A stretch of 64,000 bases of DNA, taken from Pseudomonadota bacterium. Lineage in GTDB: Bacteria > Pseudomonadota > Gammaproteobacteria > UBA5335. The notes under the pieces are model-generated. The model was not told where the DNA came from. It did not search any database and saw only the letters and a list, made by a program, of their open reading frames with translations. Position numbers and translations under genes: made by a program. Location of the stretch: assembly GCA_002862435.1 (NCBI GenBank), contig PKDC01000008.1:1-64000 (forward strand). The letters are read 5' to 3'. Below are positions 53,023-64,000 of the stretch, piece after piece. Numbering within the stretch: position 1 is the first letter of the stretch; each line of letters opens with the position of its first letter.

Positions 53023-55641
53023 ATGGCGGTCCTGCAAGAAATACTTGAATGGTCTCAAGGCCGCCCAGCGTGGCAACGCGACGCGCTACGTCGGCTCGTA
53101 CTCAATGGAGAGTTCTCCGACGATGACATCCGCGCACTCACCGAAGTTTGCAAGAGCGCGCACGGTCTCGCTGAGCAGCAGGAAACCGCTCCCCTCACCA
53201 CGGAACATGTACCCGACACAACAGCAGGCACTGTCCCTGTTTCTCTGATATCAATCTTCCATCATCGCGGTGTGAATGCGCTGGCCGAGAACCAGACGCT
53301 CAAGTTCGCACCTGGTCTCACCGTGGTTTATGGTGATAACGGCGCGGGCAAGACGGGCTATATCCGAATCCTCAAGGGCGCCTGCCGAGCGCGCGGGCAG
53401 GAGAAAATCCTGGGCAATGTCGTCTCCGGCACAGCACCGCTCGCCCCAGTGGTTGCGATCAAGTACAAGATCGGAGCCGAACCCGAACCACGGGAATGGA
53501 CCGGAACCGGTGAGGATGAGTTCGTTTCGCGTGTGAGCGTATTCGATACGCAGTGCGCTGCCGTCTACCTGACCGAGAAAACCGATGTTGCCTTCCGGCC
53601 CTTTGGCTTGGACCTGTTCGACAAGCTCGTGAAGGCGTGTAAGGCCGTTCGCGCAGAACTCGAAAGCGAACAGCGCAGGCTTGCGTCGAACACCCTCATC
53701 GCTGTTCAGGCGCAGATCCCCGAAGGCACAGCAGTTGCGAAGTTTCTAACGAACATCAGTTCGCTCACCAAGCCGGATGCCGTAGAGGCACTCGCGCGTC
53801 TCTCACCGGAGGACGAAGCCCGGCTTGCACTCCTGGAGAAGTCGCTGCTCGATTTGCAGGCCAATGATCCCGAGAAGCTGATCCGGCAACTCACCCTACG
53901 CGCGGGTCGGGTTCAGACACTGGCTCGGCACCTCAAGGAGGTGGAAGCGGCGCTTTCGGTGGAGGCCGTGGCTGCCTTGTTTGATGCACGGACAGAAGGC
54001 CGCCGCAAGAGCGAGGAAGCAAAACGGCTGCGGGAGGCAACGTTTCCCGAAGGGATGCTGCCTGGAACTGGCACTGATCCCTGGGCCGCACTTTGGGAAG
54101 CGGCGCGCCAGTTCTCGCAGGAGTTGGCCTATCCAGACAAGGCATTTCCGGTCGTAGAAGACGGCGCTCATTGCGTCCTGTGCCAACAGGATCTGGATCA
54201 CGCAGCGTCCCGTAGGCTCAGCCAGTTTGAAGCGTTCGTGGCTTCGACGACGGAACGTGAACTCCGGCAGATCAGGGAGAAGTTCGCGCGTTTGCGAAAG
54301 GGCTTCACTGATCTCAGGACAACAACCGAAGCCGTTGACGAGGCGCTCAAGGAAATCCGCATCGAGCATGAGGCCGCTGCGGACGAAATAGCCGCAGCGC
54401 TTTCAGCCAACGAGAACCGGCGTAAGACTGTTACCGCAGCCATCGCCGAAGACAAGGACCTCGCCCCCGAGTGTCCCGCCCTCGTGTCGGCATCTCGTGA
54501 CGCCGGGGCACTGGCCGGGGAAATCGAGGCCCGGATTAAGACGCTGCGCACCAGCGCCACTGATGAAACCCGCAAGCGCATGACCGCCGAGGCGCAGGAG
54601 TTGCGTGCCCGTAAGATTCTGGCGACACATCAGCGGACTGTTCTTGATGATATCGAGCGTCGGAAGAAGTACGCTGCTTATGGGCTGTGCATCGACGAAA
54701 CCAAGACACAGGCGATTACGCAGAAGAGTACTGCCGTTACGAAGTCCGTCGTATCGCAAAAGCTCAAGCGGAGTTTCAAAGAAGAACTGGCCAACCTATC
54801 TTTCGGTCACGTTGAGGTCGAGTTAAAAGAACTTGGCGGTGCGGACGGCGTCTTCTACCACAAGCTTGCTCTTACGCGCGCGCCTGGCGTTGACTTGCCA
54901 AACGTTGTGAGCGAGGGCGAGCAACGCTGTCTATCCATCGCCGCATTTTTTGCGGAACTCAGCACCGCCGATGATCCCTCCGGGATCGTGTTCGATGATC
55001 CCGTGTCCTCGCTTGATTACCAATGGCGTCAGGGTGTGGCGCGGCGCTTGGTGTTGGAGGCCAACACCCGGCAGGTTATCGTCTTCACCCACGATGTCGT
55101 CTTCCTGCTCCTCCTCAAGCAATTTGCGGAGGAGTTGGGCGTCGATCAATTTGACCAACACGTCCGATTCCTTTCCAAGGGGGCAGGCGTGTGTGCGGAG
55201 GAGCTTCCGTGGGTTGCGCTGCCGGTCAAGAAAAAAATCGGTTACCTGAAAAACGGTTGGCAAATCGCCGACAAGCTCTCTCGTGACGATCATCAGGACG
55301 CCTACGAGAAAGACGCCAAGTATCTTTACGGGTTGCTGCGGGAAGCATGGGAGCGCGCCCTCGAAGAAGTGCTTTTGGGCGGCGTGGTCGAACGTTACAG
55401 GCCGAGTATTCAGACACAACAAGTTGCTCAGATCGCCGACATCACTCCCGAGGACTGCAAGACCGTCGAGACCGCCATGACGAAATGCTCGAAATGGCTG
55501 CCTGGCCATGATCAAGCCGCAGCGGCCCGTGCGCCGGTACCCGGTACGGCGGAGCTCAAGGCCGACATCGAAGCGTTGGACAACTGGGTAACGGCAATAC
55601 GCAAACGCCGCAAGAAACCCGCGGAGGCCGCAACCGCATGA
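53023..55641 (+). CDS. RloC-like zinc-hook ABC ATPase
   Basis: The 872-residue protein is an SMC/Rad50-like ABC ATPase. Walker A is GDNGAGKT (104-111). A long charged, helical middle contains a zinc-hook CVLC (384-387). The ABC signature is SEGEQ (630-634), Walker B GIVFDDP (654-660), and the switch His is in FTHD (690). The C-terminal part has R773-x3-E777 (REAWE) and H829. This Arg/Glu/His set recalls the anticodon nuclease site of PrrC/RloC, but that is unproven. RloC combines exactly these parts in about 800 residues. Its last codons overlap the GHKL-nuclease gene. GC is visibly lower than in the flanks. Confidence 0.8.
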   Translation: MAVLQEILEWSQGRPAWQRDALRRLVLNGEFSDDDIRALTEVCKSAHGLAEQQETAPLTTEHVPDTTAGTVPVSLISIFHHRGVNALAENQTLKFAPGLTVVYGDNGAGKTGYIRILKGACRARGQEKILGNVVSGTAPLAPVVAIKYKIGAEPEPREWTGTGEDEFVSRVSVFDTQCAAVYLTEKTDVAFRPFGLDLFDKLVKACKAVRAELESEQRRLASNTLIAVQAQIPEGTAVAKFLTNISSLTKPDAVEALARLSPEDEARLALLEKSLLDLQANDPEKLIRQLTLRAGRVQTLARHLKEVEAALSVEAVAALFDARTEGRRKSEEAKRLREATFPEGMLPGTGTDPWAALWEAARQFSQELAYPDKAFPVVEDGAHCVLCQQDLDHAASRRLSQFEAFVASTTERELRQIREKFARLRKGFTDLRTTTEAVDEALKEIRIEHEAAADEIAAALSANENRRKTVTAAIAEDKDLAPECPALVSASRDAGALAGEIEARIKTLRTSATDETRKRMTAEAQELRARKILATHQRTVLDDIERRKKYAAYGLCIDETKTQAITQKSTAVTKSVVSQKLKRSFKEELANLSFGHVEVELKELGGADGVFYHKLALTRAPGVDLPNVVSEGEQRCLSIAAFFAELSTADDPSGIVFDDPVSSLDYQWRQGVARRLVLEANTRQVIVFTHDVVFLLLLKQFAEELGVDQFDQHVRFLSKGAGVCAEELPWVALPVKKKIGYLKNGWQIADKLSRDDHQDAYEKDAKYLYGLLREAWERALEEVLLGGVVERYRPSIQTQQVAQIADITPEDCKTVETAMTKCSKWLPGHDQAAAARAPVPGTAELKADIEALDNWVTAIRKRRKKPAEAATA

Positions 55642-57641
55642 GCAATGTCAACATCAAACGCGCCGTCGAGAATATCCGGGCTAATACGACCGTTTACACG
55701 CCTGTTGTTGAGATGATCGTTAACGCAATTCAGGCGATTGACGAGGCTGGCCGCAAAGACGGAAAAGTCCAGGTCCGCGCGCAACGGGGTGCTCAGGTCG
55801 AACTGGATGGAAACTTGCCCGAGGTTACGGGCTTCGACATCGAGGATAACGGCATCGGATTTACTGACGCGCACCGTAACTCCTTCGATACGCTCTACAC
55901 CGACCGCAAGATCGCCGAAGGCGGGAAGGGATTCGGCCGTTTCACTGGACTCAAGTATTTCGAAGACCTGCATGTCAAGAGTATCTACCGCGATGGTGCC
56001 GCCTTCAAAGCCCGCAGCTTTTCAATGGGCAAGGAACACGAGATCATCGTGCGTGAGAAGGTCACATCAAGTGACAAGCAGGACGCCGGCACGGTGGTCA
56101 CGCTGGCACCTTTGAAGACGGGGCGCGCCTTCGACAAGAAGCTTTCGACCATCGCCCGCAGCCTCGTGGAGCGGCTGCTACCGTATTTCATCACGCAAGA
56201 TTATGTCTGCCCCGACATTGTTCTTTCAGAGCAGGACGGGAGTGGCGCGATCCGCTTGAACGACTTTGTGAGCAACGAATTGTCTGCCGTCATCCGGGAG
56301 ATCGGCATTGATCGCAAGACCTTCACGCTCAAGGCTTCTGATACGGAAGAGGAGTTCCTGGTCCGCGTGTTTAAGCTCTACTCTCCGCGCAACCAGAAAA
56401 GCCGAATCAGCCTTGTCGCGCATAAGCGGGAAGTCTCAGGGTCTGCGATCCACAAATACATCCCAGAGTTCGTGGACGAGTTCTTCGAGAAAGATCGAAA
56501 CGGTGAAGTAGACAGCGCGCGCAATTACATCATCAAAGCTTACGTATTCGGACCCTATCTCGACCGCAACGTTTCGCTGGAACGAGGCGGGTTTGAGTTT
56601 CAAATGGACAGCGACCTGATTCTCGGAATCGGGCAAACCCAGATTGAGCAGGACGCTGCCACGATCGCCCGTGAGGCGATGGGTGCAGATATCACGTTCC
56701 GGCAGGAAAAGAAGAAAGAGCGTGTGCAGTCCTACGTCGATGAAGAAGCACCGTGGCACAAGGCCATCCTGGAAAAGATCGACCTGAGCGGGATGCCCTA
56801 TAACCCAAGCAATGAAGAGATCGAAACGCGGTTGCAGAAGGAGAAGTTTGCGCAGGAGATCGCCATCAAGCGCGATGTAGCGAAGCTGATGGCCGAGACA
56901 AATTTCGAGAATGTGCAGGACAGCGTGATCGAGATCGTCAATAAAATCTCCGGCACCAGCAAGAATGATCTGATTCACTACATCGCATTACGCCGAAAAA
57001 TCCTAGACATCTTCGGCAAGAGCCTTGAAACAGATGAATCTGGAACGTATTCCTCCGAAGGTGTGGTCCACGACATCATCTTTCCACGCAAGGGTGACAC
57101 AGATATCACGTCCTTTCACGATCACAATCTCTGGATCGTAGACGAACGGCTGAATTTCACTACCTACGTTTCCTCTGACCTTCCCCTCAACGGTGGGAAT
57201 ACTGATCGCCCGGACTTGTTGGTCTACAACAAACGGGTTCTGTTCCGAGGCGATAACGAAGCGAGCAACCCGATTACGATCTTCGAGTTCAAGAAGCCGC
57301 AGCGTGACGACTTCGTGAACCCGTCCTCCCGAGAGGACCCGGTCCAGCAGATCGTACGCTACGTGAACGATATCCGTGACGGCAAATACAAGACACCCGA
57401 GGGCCGCAAGATACTTGTTGCCGAGAACACGCCGTTCTACGGTTACGTCGTGTGCGATCTGACGGCTAAAGTGGAAACCTGGCTTGAGCGCGAGAAGAAC
57501 TTTACTCCCATGCCCGACCGGCTCGGCTGGTTCCAGTGGATGGGCAACATCAATCTCTATGTTGAGGTCATAAGCTGGGACAAGGTGCTGAAAGACGCGA
57601 AGATGCGCAGTCAGATATTTTTCCAGAAGCTGGGAATCTAG
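55638..57641 (+). CDS. GHKL ATPase fused to a PD-(D/E)XK-like nuclease domain
   Basis: The 667-residue protein begins with a Bergerat-fold ATPase: N-box E25-N29 (VVEMIVNAIQAID), DNGIG (70-74) and glycine-rich lid GGKGFGRFTG (95-104). A mostly helical middle (about 200-480) follows. The C-terminal part carries RPDLLVYN (D526) and ITIFEFKKP (E550-x-K552), then QQIVRY. This is a PD-(D/E)XK nuclease pattern resembling the nuclease end of Shedu-type proteins. It starts inside the ATPase stop codon (ATGA), so both products are made together. The role of this protein is not known to me. Low-GC sequence (about 45% in the 60 bases from 55681) suggests transfer. Confidence 0.8.
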   Translation: MSNVNIKRAVENIRANTTVYTPVVEMIVNAIQAIDEAGRKDGKVQVRAQRGAQVELDGNLPEVTGFDIEDNGIGFTDAHRNSFDTLYTDRKIAEGGKGFGRFTGLKYFEDLHVKSIYRDGAAFKARSFSMGKEHEIIVREKVTSSDKQDAGTVVTLAPLKTGRAFDKKLSTIARSLVERLLPYFITQDYVCPDIVLSEQDGSGAIRLNDFVSNELSAVIREIGIDRKTFTLKASDTEEEFLVRVFKLYSPRNQKSRISLVAHKREVSGSAIHKYIPEFVDEFFEKDRNGEVDSARNYIIKAYVFGPYLDRNVSLERGGFEFQMDSDLILGIGQTQIEQDAATIAREAMGADITFRQEKKKERVQSYVDEEAPWHKAILEKIDLSGMPYNPSNEEIETRLQKEKFAQEIAIKRDVAKLMAETNFENVQDSVIEIVNKISGTSKNDLIHYIALRRKILDIFGKSLETDESGTYSSEGVVHDIIFPRKGDTDITSFHDHNLWIVDERLNFTTYVSSDLPLNGGNTDRPDLLVYNKRVLFRGDNEASNPITIFEFKKPQRDDFVNPSSREDPVQQIVRYVNDIRDGKYKTPEGRKILVAENTPFYGYVVCDLTAKVETWLEREKNFTPMPDRLGWFQWMGNINLYVEVISWDKVLKDAKMRSQIFFQKLGI

Positions 57642-57650
57642 TGCGGCCGT

Positions 57651-57883
57651 CATGTACCTCTGAAATGCGCTGACTCGACAAGTGCGAACGTGAGCCGGAA
57701 AAAGCGTCACCGTCGGGCATCATCCTTTGCACTGGCAAGAAGTCAGAGCAAATCGAACTGCTGGAACTGAACAAGTCGGGCATCCATGCCGCCGCGTGCC
57801 GTGTTGGTGGAACGGCAACAGCAAGCAGCCCAGCGGGGCAGTTGCAGATCGGGCAGCGCAGCGCTAGCGAGAACGAGCGCTGA
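57651..57883 (+). pseudogene. Broken 3' fragment of a second DUF1016 gene
   Basis: Translation from 57686 gives EREPEKASPSGIILCTGKKS, continuing QIELLELNKSGIHAA. This is the C-terminal core of DUF1016 proteins and differs from the intact copy (51100-52269). Just upstream, LDK (57674-57682) follows a TGA at 57671 where the family has Trp. MYL appears in another frame at 57651. After GIHAA the sequence continues in a third frame as PPRAVLVERQQQAA, another family stretch. So there are a nonsense codon and at least two frameshifts or deletions. The fragment begins within about 10 bases of the GHKL-gene stop. Confidence 0.75.
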
Positions 57884-57894
57884 CGCTTTCCGAG

Positions 57895-58563
57895 TTACAG
57901 ACGGATGCCGGCAGACTTCGGCGTTGCAAACTGCGCGGGTTCCTCACCGAGCGGGAAGCCAACTACGTATAGCACCGTGGCGGGCATTGGCTTGGCATCC
58001 GCATCTGCGCCCCACTTCACCTGCACCTTGCGCGTGGCGTAGCGCAGCGAGACACCGAGCGCCTTAAGCGCGTCGATGTGGGATTGCATCTCGTCGTACA
58101 CATCGAACTTCTGCGTTTCGTTGTAGACATCGGCGCAATCCCGGTACTCGCGGAAGTAATCCACCAGCATGGCGAAGGTTTCGTCCGCTTCGCGGGTCAG
58201 CTCGAAGGCTGGCTCTGACAAGTCCATCGTGCAGGACTCGGCCAGCTTGGACAACTGCTTGCCGGTTGTCAGCGGGATGGCCGTCAGGGTGACGTGCTCC
58301 CGATCGAACTTCTCTTTCTCGGCCTTGAACTCTTCTTCGGATGGAATGGCGAATGGCTTGTTGAAGGCGTCGATGTCCTCGAACTCGAACGCTCTGGCAA
58401 GAGCGCGGCGGGTATCAAGGCTGGCAGACAAGCCGTGCTCGACCCGCTGGATCGTCCGCACGTTGAGGCCGGAAATGGCGGCCAGTTGCTCTTGCGACCA
58501 TTGCCGCATCTCTCGGAATAGCTTGATGTGCGTAACGCCAGTCAGTTGCGCAGCTGTTTCCAT
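57895..58563 (-). CDS. XRE-type helix-turn-helix regulator
   Basis: The 222-residue protein has an N-terminal XRE/Cro helix-turn-helix (KLFREMRQWSQEQLAAISGL, NVRTIQRVEHG). A conserved-looking C-terminal domain of about 140 residues follows that I cannot assign (KFDREHVTLTAIPLTTGKQL and later). It faces the ATPase/GHKL cassette across the broken DUF1016 fragment. It could regulate that cassette or be an independent gene. Confidence 0.82.
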   Translation of the reverse strand: METAAQLTGVTHIKLFREMRQWSQEQLAAISGLNVRTIQRVEHGLSASLDTRRALARAFEFEDIDAFNKPFAIPSEEEFKAEKEKFDREHVTLTAIPLTTGKQLSKLAESCTMDLSEPAFELTREADETFAMLVDYFREYRDCADVYNETQKFDVYDEMQSHIDALKALGVSLRYATRKVQVKWGADADAKPMPATVLYVVGFPLGEEPAQFATPKSAGIRL

Positions 58564-58692
58564 ATGAAATGCACAGCGCCGCCGTAGAAGGTGAACAGCC
58601 AGCGCCAGCTTGCTGAACGCCCCCGGTTGGTTGCACGGGTCCGCGGACCGACTAGAGATCTGTAGGACTGAGGGCTTATCGGATCCGCAGCT

Positions 58693-59550
58693 TTATGGCG
58701 CTGAATCCCCACGCAGTAACGGCCATCGCAGCTGCGACCAATAACCCGGCGGAACAGGGTTTTCGTGCAGTCCAACTTCTGTCTTGCCGGGACTGCGTGG
58801 TGCATCGTGGAAGCTGCCGAACAACCGATCCCAGATCAGAAAAACTTCGCCGTAGTTGACTTGGGCATCCTCGAAGTCACGCTTGTGATGCCAACGATGC
58901 ATTTCCGCCACGCCAAGCAGATGACGGAGCGGCCCCAGTCGATAGTCCAGGTTGGCGTGCTGAAAGGCCAAATGCACGCTCATGAAGCTCAGCCACGCCC
59001 CAACGGCAATCGGCGTCGCTCCCAGCAGGAAAAGTATCGTCAGCCCCGGCCCCGCAAGCACCAACGCCGACAGCGGGTGCCGCCGCCCGCCATTGAGCCA
59101 GTAGATGCGTTCGGGGCTGTGATGGATGGCGTGCAACCGCCACAGGATTCCGCTGGCGTGGCTGGCACGATGCATCGTGTAGAGGCCAAGGTCGAGGATA
59201 AGGCCGGCGAGCAGCACCTGTGCCCAGAGGGGTGCCTGCTGCGGCCACAAGATCCAGTCTGCCGGCATCCAACTGCGCAGGCCGAACGCGATGGCCACGC
59301 TGCTTTGGATCAGCAGATATCCGACGAGCCAATGCATCAGGTCTGCACCGGTGTCTCCATCATGGTCGCGATTCCAGTCCGGCTCATAAGGGAATACCCG
59401 CTCTAGCACGGCAACCAAACCCATGCCCGCGACGACGACCAATGGAAATGCGGGCCAGTAGGCGACGCCCGCGGCCGCAAGAGTCAGCAGCGCCGCAGCG
59501 GCACCTCCGGCAATCAGAGGATAGGCGGCATATCGGACAAGGGTTCGCAT
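58693..59550 (-). CDS. Sterol desaturase / fatty acid hydroxylase family protein
   Basis: The 285-residue membrane protein has the histidine clusters of the family: YTMHRASH, HAIHHSPERI and HRWHHKRDFEDAQVNYG, plus SFMSVHLAFQHANL. It is a diiron oxygenase acting on lipids. Helices lie at about residues 10-45 and 90-130. I start at the ATG at 59550, which has GGAG upstream; an ATG at 59577 is in frame further upstream. The AraC-type gene lies upstream on the same strand and may control it. Confidence 0.87.
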   Translation of the reverse strand: MRTLVRYAAYPLIAGGAAAALLTLAAAGVAYWPAFPLVVVAGMGLVAVLERVFPYEPDWNRDHDGDTGADLMHWLVGYLLIQSSVAIAFGLRSWMPADWILWPQQAPLWAQVLLAGLILDLGLYTMHRASHASGILWRLHAIHHSPERIYWLNGGRRHPLSALVLAGPGLTILFLLGATPIAVGAWLSFMSVHLAFQHANLDYRLGPLRHLLGVAEMHRWHHKRDFEDAQVNYGEVFLIWDRLFGSFHDAPRSPGKTEVGLHENPVPPGYWSQLRWPLLRGDSAP

Positions 59551-59612
59551 AACAGTGCTCCGGTTCTCTCGAAGCATGCTGCCGCCGCGTACCGGCGTCT
59601 TGAACGATTGAG

Positions 59613-60365
59613 CTAAGCGCCCGAAATTGCACTAAGGGCGCTGGGCGCGATGCCGAAATGCCGGCGCACAGTGCGCGTGAAATGTGCAGCGTCGGAGAAA
59701 CCCGCCGCGAGCGCCGCGTCGGTGATAGCGGCGCCCTGCATAATGGCCCCCATCGCCGTCAGCAACCGTCGCCAGCGCAAGTAAGGTCGGAATGCCATGC
59801 CGGTATGCCCGCGGAAACGATGCTGAAAACGGCTCAGGGAGAGCCCGGCCTGCTTGGCGAGTGCCGCGGCGACAACTCGCTCTGGCAGCGGCGTCGGAAG
59901 TGACGCGACAATTTCGCTGATCCGCTTGTCGCGCGGCTGAGATGGACGTGTTTGAGGGAAGCCTTTAAGCAGCGGCACCAGCCATTCATCAGGTCCCGAT
60001 GCGGCTGCGTCACGGAGCTTGCAATGCGCTTGGCGAACTTCGTCTTCGGTCAGGCGACTCACGCAACCTTGAATCCGCTCGCTCAGAGCCTGTCCGATGT
60101 CAGAGTCCGCCTCGACATAGATCAACGAGACCGCTTCGCGCGTCGGAGCCAGCTGGTGGCGTACATCAGCGCCGATCATCACGCCGGTGTACGAAGACCA
60201 CCCGTGCTCCGAAGTCCAGAGTGACTGCGGGGACTCAGCGATCAGAATCTGGAGGGCGTGATGCGCGTGTGGATGGTTGTCACCCGCAATACCGTGGAAC
60301 CAGCCCCAGCCCAGACCCATTCGAGCGTGACCACGCCAAGACTGGAGAGGTGGAACTTGGGACAT
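59613..60365 (-). CDS. AraC-family transcription regulator
   Basis: The 250-residue protein has an N-terminal cupin-like part (HPHAHHALQILIAES) and a C-terminal AraC helix-turn-helix pair (AALAKQAGLSLSRFQHRFRG and DAALAAGFSDAAHFTRTVRR). Such proteins bind small ligands and activate nearby genes. It lies between the metal-pump gene and the sterol-desaturase gene, on the same strand as both. The desaturase, 62 bases downstream, is the likely target. Confidence 0.88.
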   Translation of the reverse strand: MSQVPPLQSWRGHARMGLGWGWFHGIAGDNHPHAHHALQILIAESPQSLWTSEHGWSSYTGVMIGADVRHQLAPTREAVSLIYVEADSDIGQALSERIQGCVSRLTEDEVRQAHCKLRDAAASGPDEWLVPLLKGFPQTRPSQPRDKRISEIVASLPTPLPERVVAAALAKQAGLSLSRFQHRFRGHTGMAFRPYLRWRRLLTAMGAIMQGAAITDAALAAGFSDAAHFTRTVRRHFGIAPSALSAISGA

Positions 60366-60403
60366 GATGGTTGATGACGCGACGCGATTCCCGAGGCGAA
60401 CTG

Positions 60404-63580
<3,177 letters not shown>

Positions 63581-64000
63581 TTAATGCTCTTCTTCGACGG
63601 TGGACTTCTCGATGTCCGCTTTGACCAGGAAGCTCTGTTCTATGACCACGGGCTCACCGACCTTCAGGCCTTCCAGAATCTCGACCCGCTCCGCGTCGCG
63701 GCGACCGAGCTTCACGGGCCGTACGTGGTAAGTCTCCTCATCCTGCACGTACACCACGTCCTGATCTTCGGCGGTCTGAAGCGCGGTAAGCGGCACCGCC
63801 AACTCAACCGATTCTCGATCTACCGTGATTCGAGCTTTGACTGCCGATCCTGGGCGCCACCGACCGTCCGGATTCGCGAGGGTTGCGCGGGCTACGGTGC
63901 TTTGGCTGGCGGTTGCGGTACCCGGGAGCACACGCTCCAGCGTCGTCACGGCAGAAGCGCCATCGCTGAGCCGGGTCACCGTCACCGGGGCACCGGCCTC
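63581..64000 (-). CDS. RND efflux adaptor subunit, C-terminal part (CzcB/CusB type)
   Basis: The frame stays open to the window edge, so only about the last 140 residues are present. The part shown (RATLANPDGRWRPGSAVKAR, then AVPLTALQTAEDQDVVYVQD and EILEGLKVGEPVVIEQSFLV) is the beta-barrel and membrane-proximal domain of periplasmic adaptors. It pairs with the RND permease that follows. The tail is acidic (EKSTVEEEH). The N-terminal half and any outer-membrane channel gene lie outside the window. Confidence 0.88.
   Translation of the reverse strand, partial: EAGAPVTVTRLSDGASAVTTLERVLPGTATASQSTVARATLANPDGRWRPGSAVKARITVDRESVELAVPLTALQTAEDQDVVYVQDEETYHVRPVKLGRRDAERVEILEGLKVGEPVVIEQSFLVKADIEKSTVEEEH

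Noticed and set aside
57786-58067. A 93-codon frame starting PPRAVLVERQQQ
   Set aside because: Only its first ~15 codons make sense, as a frame-shifted piece of the broken DUF1016 gene; the rest is antisense to the XRE regulator.

Overview
The window reads as high-GC chromosomal DNA of a gammaproteobacterium. The best taxonomic evidence is gene order. On the minus strand cutA, dsbD, a TlpA-type thioredoxin, aroQ, accB, accC, prmA, a DUF3426 protein, fis, purH and purD run nearly without interruption (15056 down to 4678). On the plus strand there are fxsA, purE-purK, the three-gene proton-translocating transhydrogenase pntAA-pntAB-pntB, and priA. Propionate use by the methylcitrate cycle (prpB-prpC-prpD), an AlkB-type alkane hydroxylase, a Pseudomonas-type lipase and paired acyl-CoA dehydrogenases point to a lipid- or hydrocarbon-using aerobe. 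I cannot name the genus from the sequence alone.

Layout. 1-4.5 kb: end of a molybdenum hydroxylase, a quinone oxidoreductase, a lone BtuF-like binding protein and a CorC/HlyC-type membrane protein. 4.7-15 kb: the long minus-strand block above (purines, fatty acid precursors, shikimate, cytochrome/disulfide thiol chemistry). 15-19 kb: DUF2333, ExbD, a glycine-zipper protein, DUF1345, FxsA. 19-26 kb: purEK, pntAA-AB-B, a DnaA-box-rich gap and priA. 26-31.5 kb: an unknown secreted protein, the prp cluster, a small exported protein. 31.8-38 kb: histone-deacetylase-like amidohydrolase, a tandem DsbA-fold isomerase, a lipoprotein M3 peptidase, DsbG and an esterase-like protein. 37.9-41.5 kb: a cobalamin riboswitch followed by btuB, tonB, an ATP:cob(I)alamin adenosyltransferase and a Rieske protein. 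41.9-49.6 kb: lipase, alkB, cytochrome b, di-heme peroxidase, a hairpin-rich repeat element and two acyl-CoA dehydrogenases.

49.9-58.6 kb is an accessory island. It starts with a tyrosine integrase that overlaps a DUF1016 (YhcG-type) nuclease gene. Next come an iteron-like array and a ribbon-helix-helix protein. A two-gene cassette with visibly lower GC follows: an 872-residue RloC-like zinc-hook ABC ATPase whose reading frame overlaps a 667-residue protein joining a GHKL (Bergerat) ATPase to a PD-(D/E)XK-like nuclease end. A broken fragment of a second DUF1016 gene directly abuts the cassette, and an XRE-type regulator faces it. I regard the ATPase/GHKL-nuclease pair as the best candidate for an undescribed (probably antiphage) system.

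The window ends (58.7-64 kb) with a sterol-desaturase-family protein, an AraC-type regulator and a CzcA-type heavy-metal RND pump with the end of its adaptor gene. No tRNA, rRNA, CRISPR array or intact insertion sequence was recognised.
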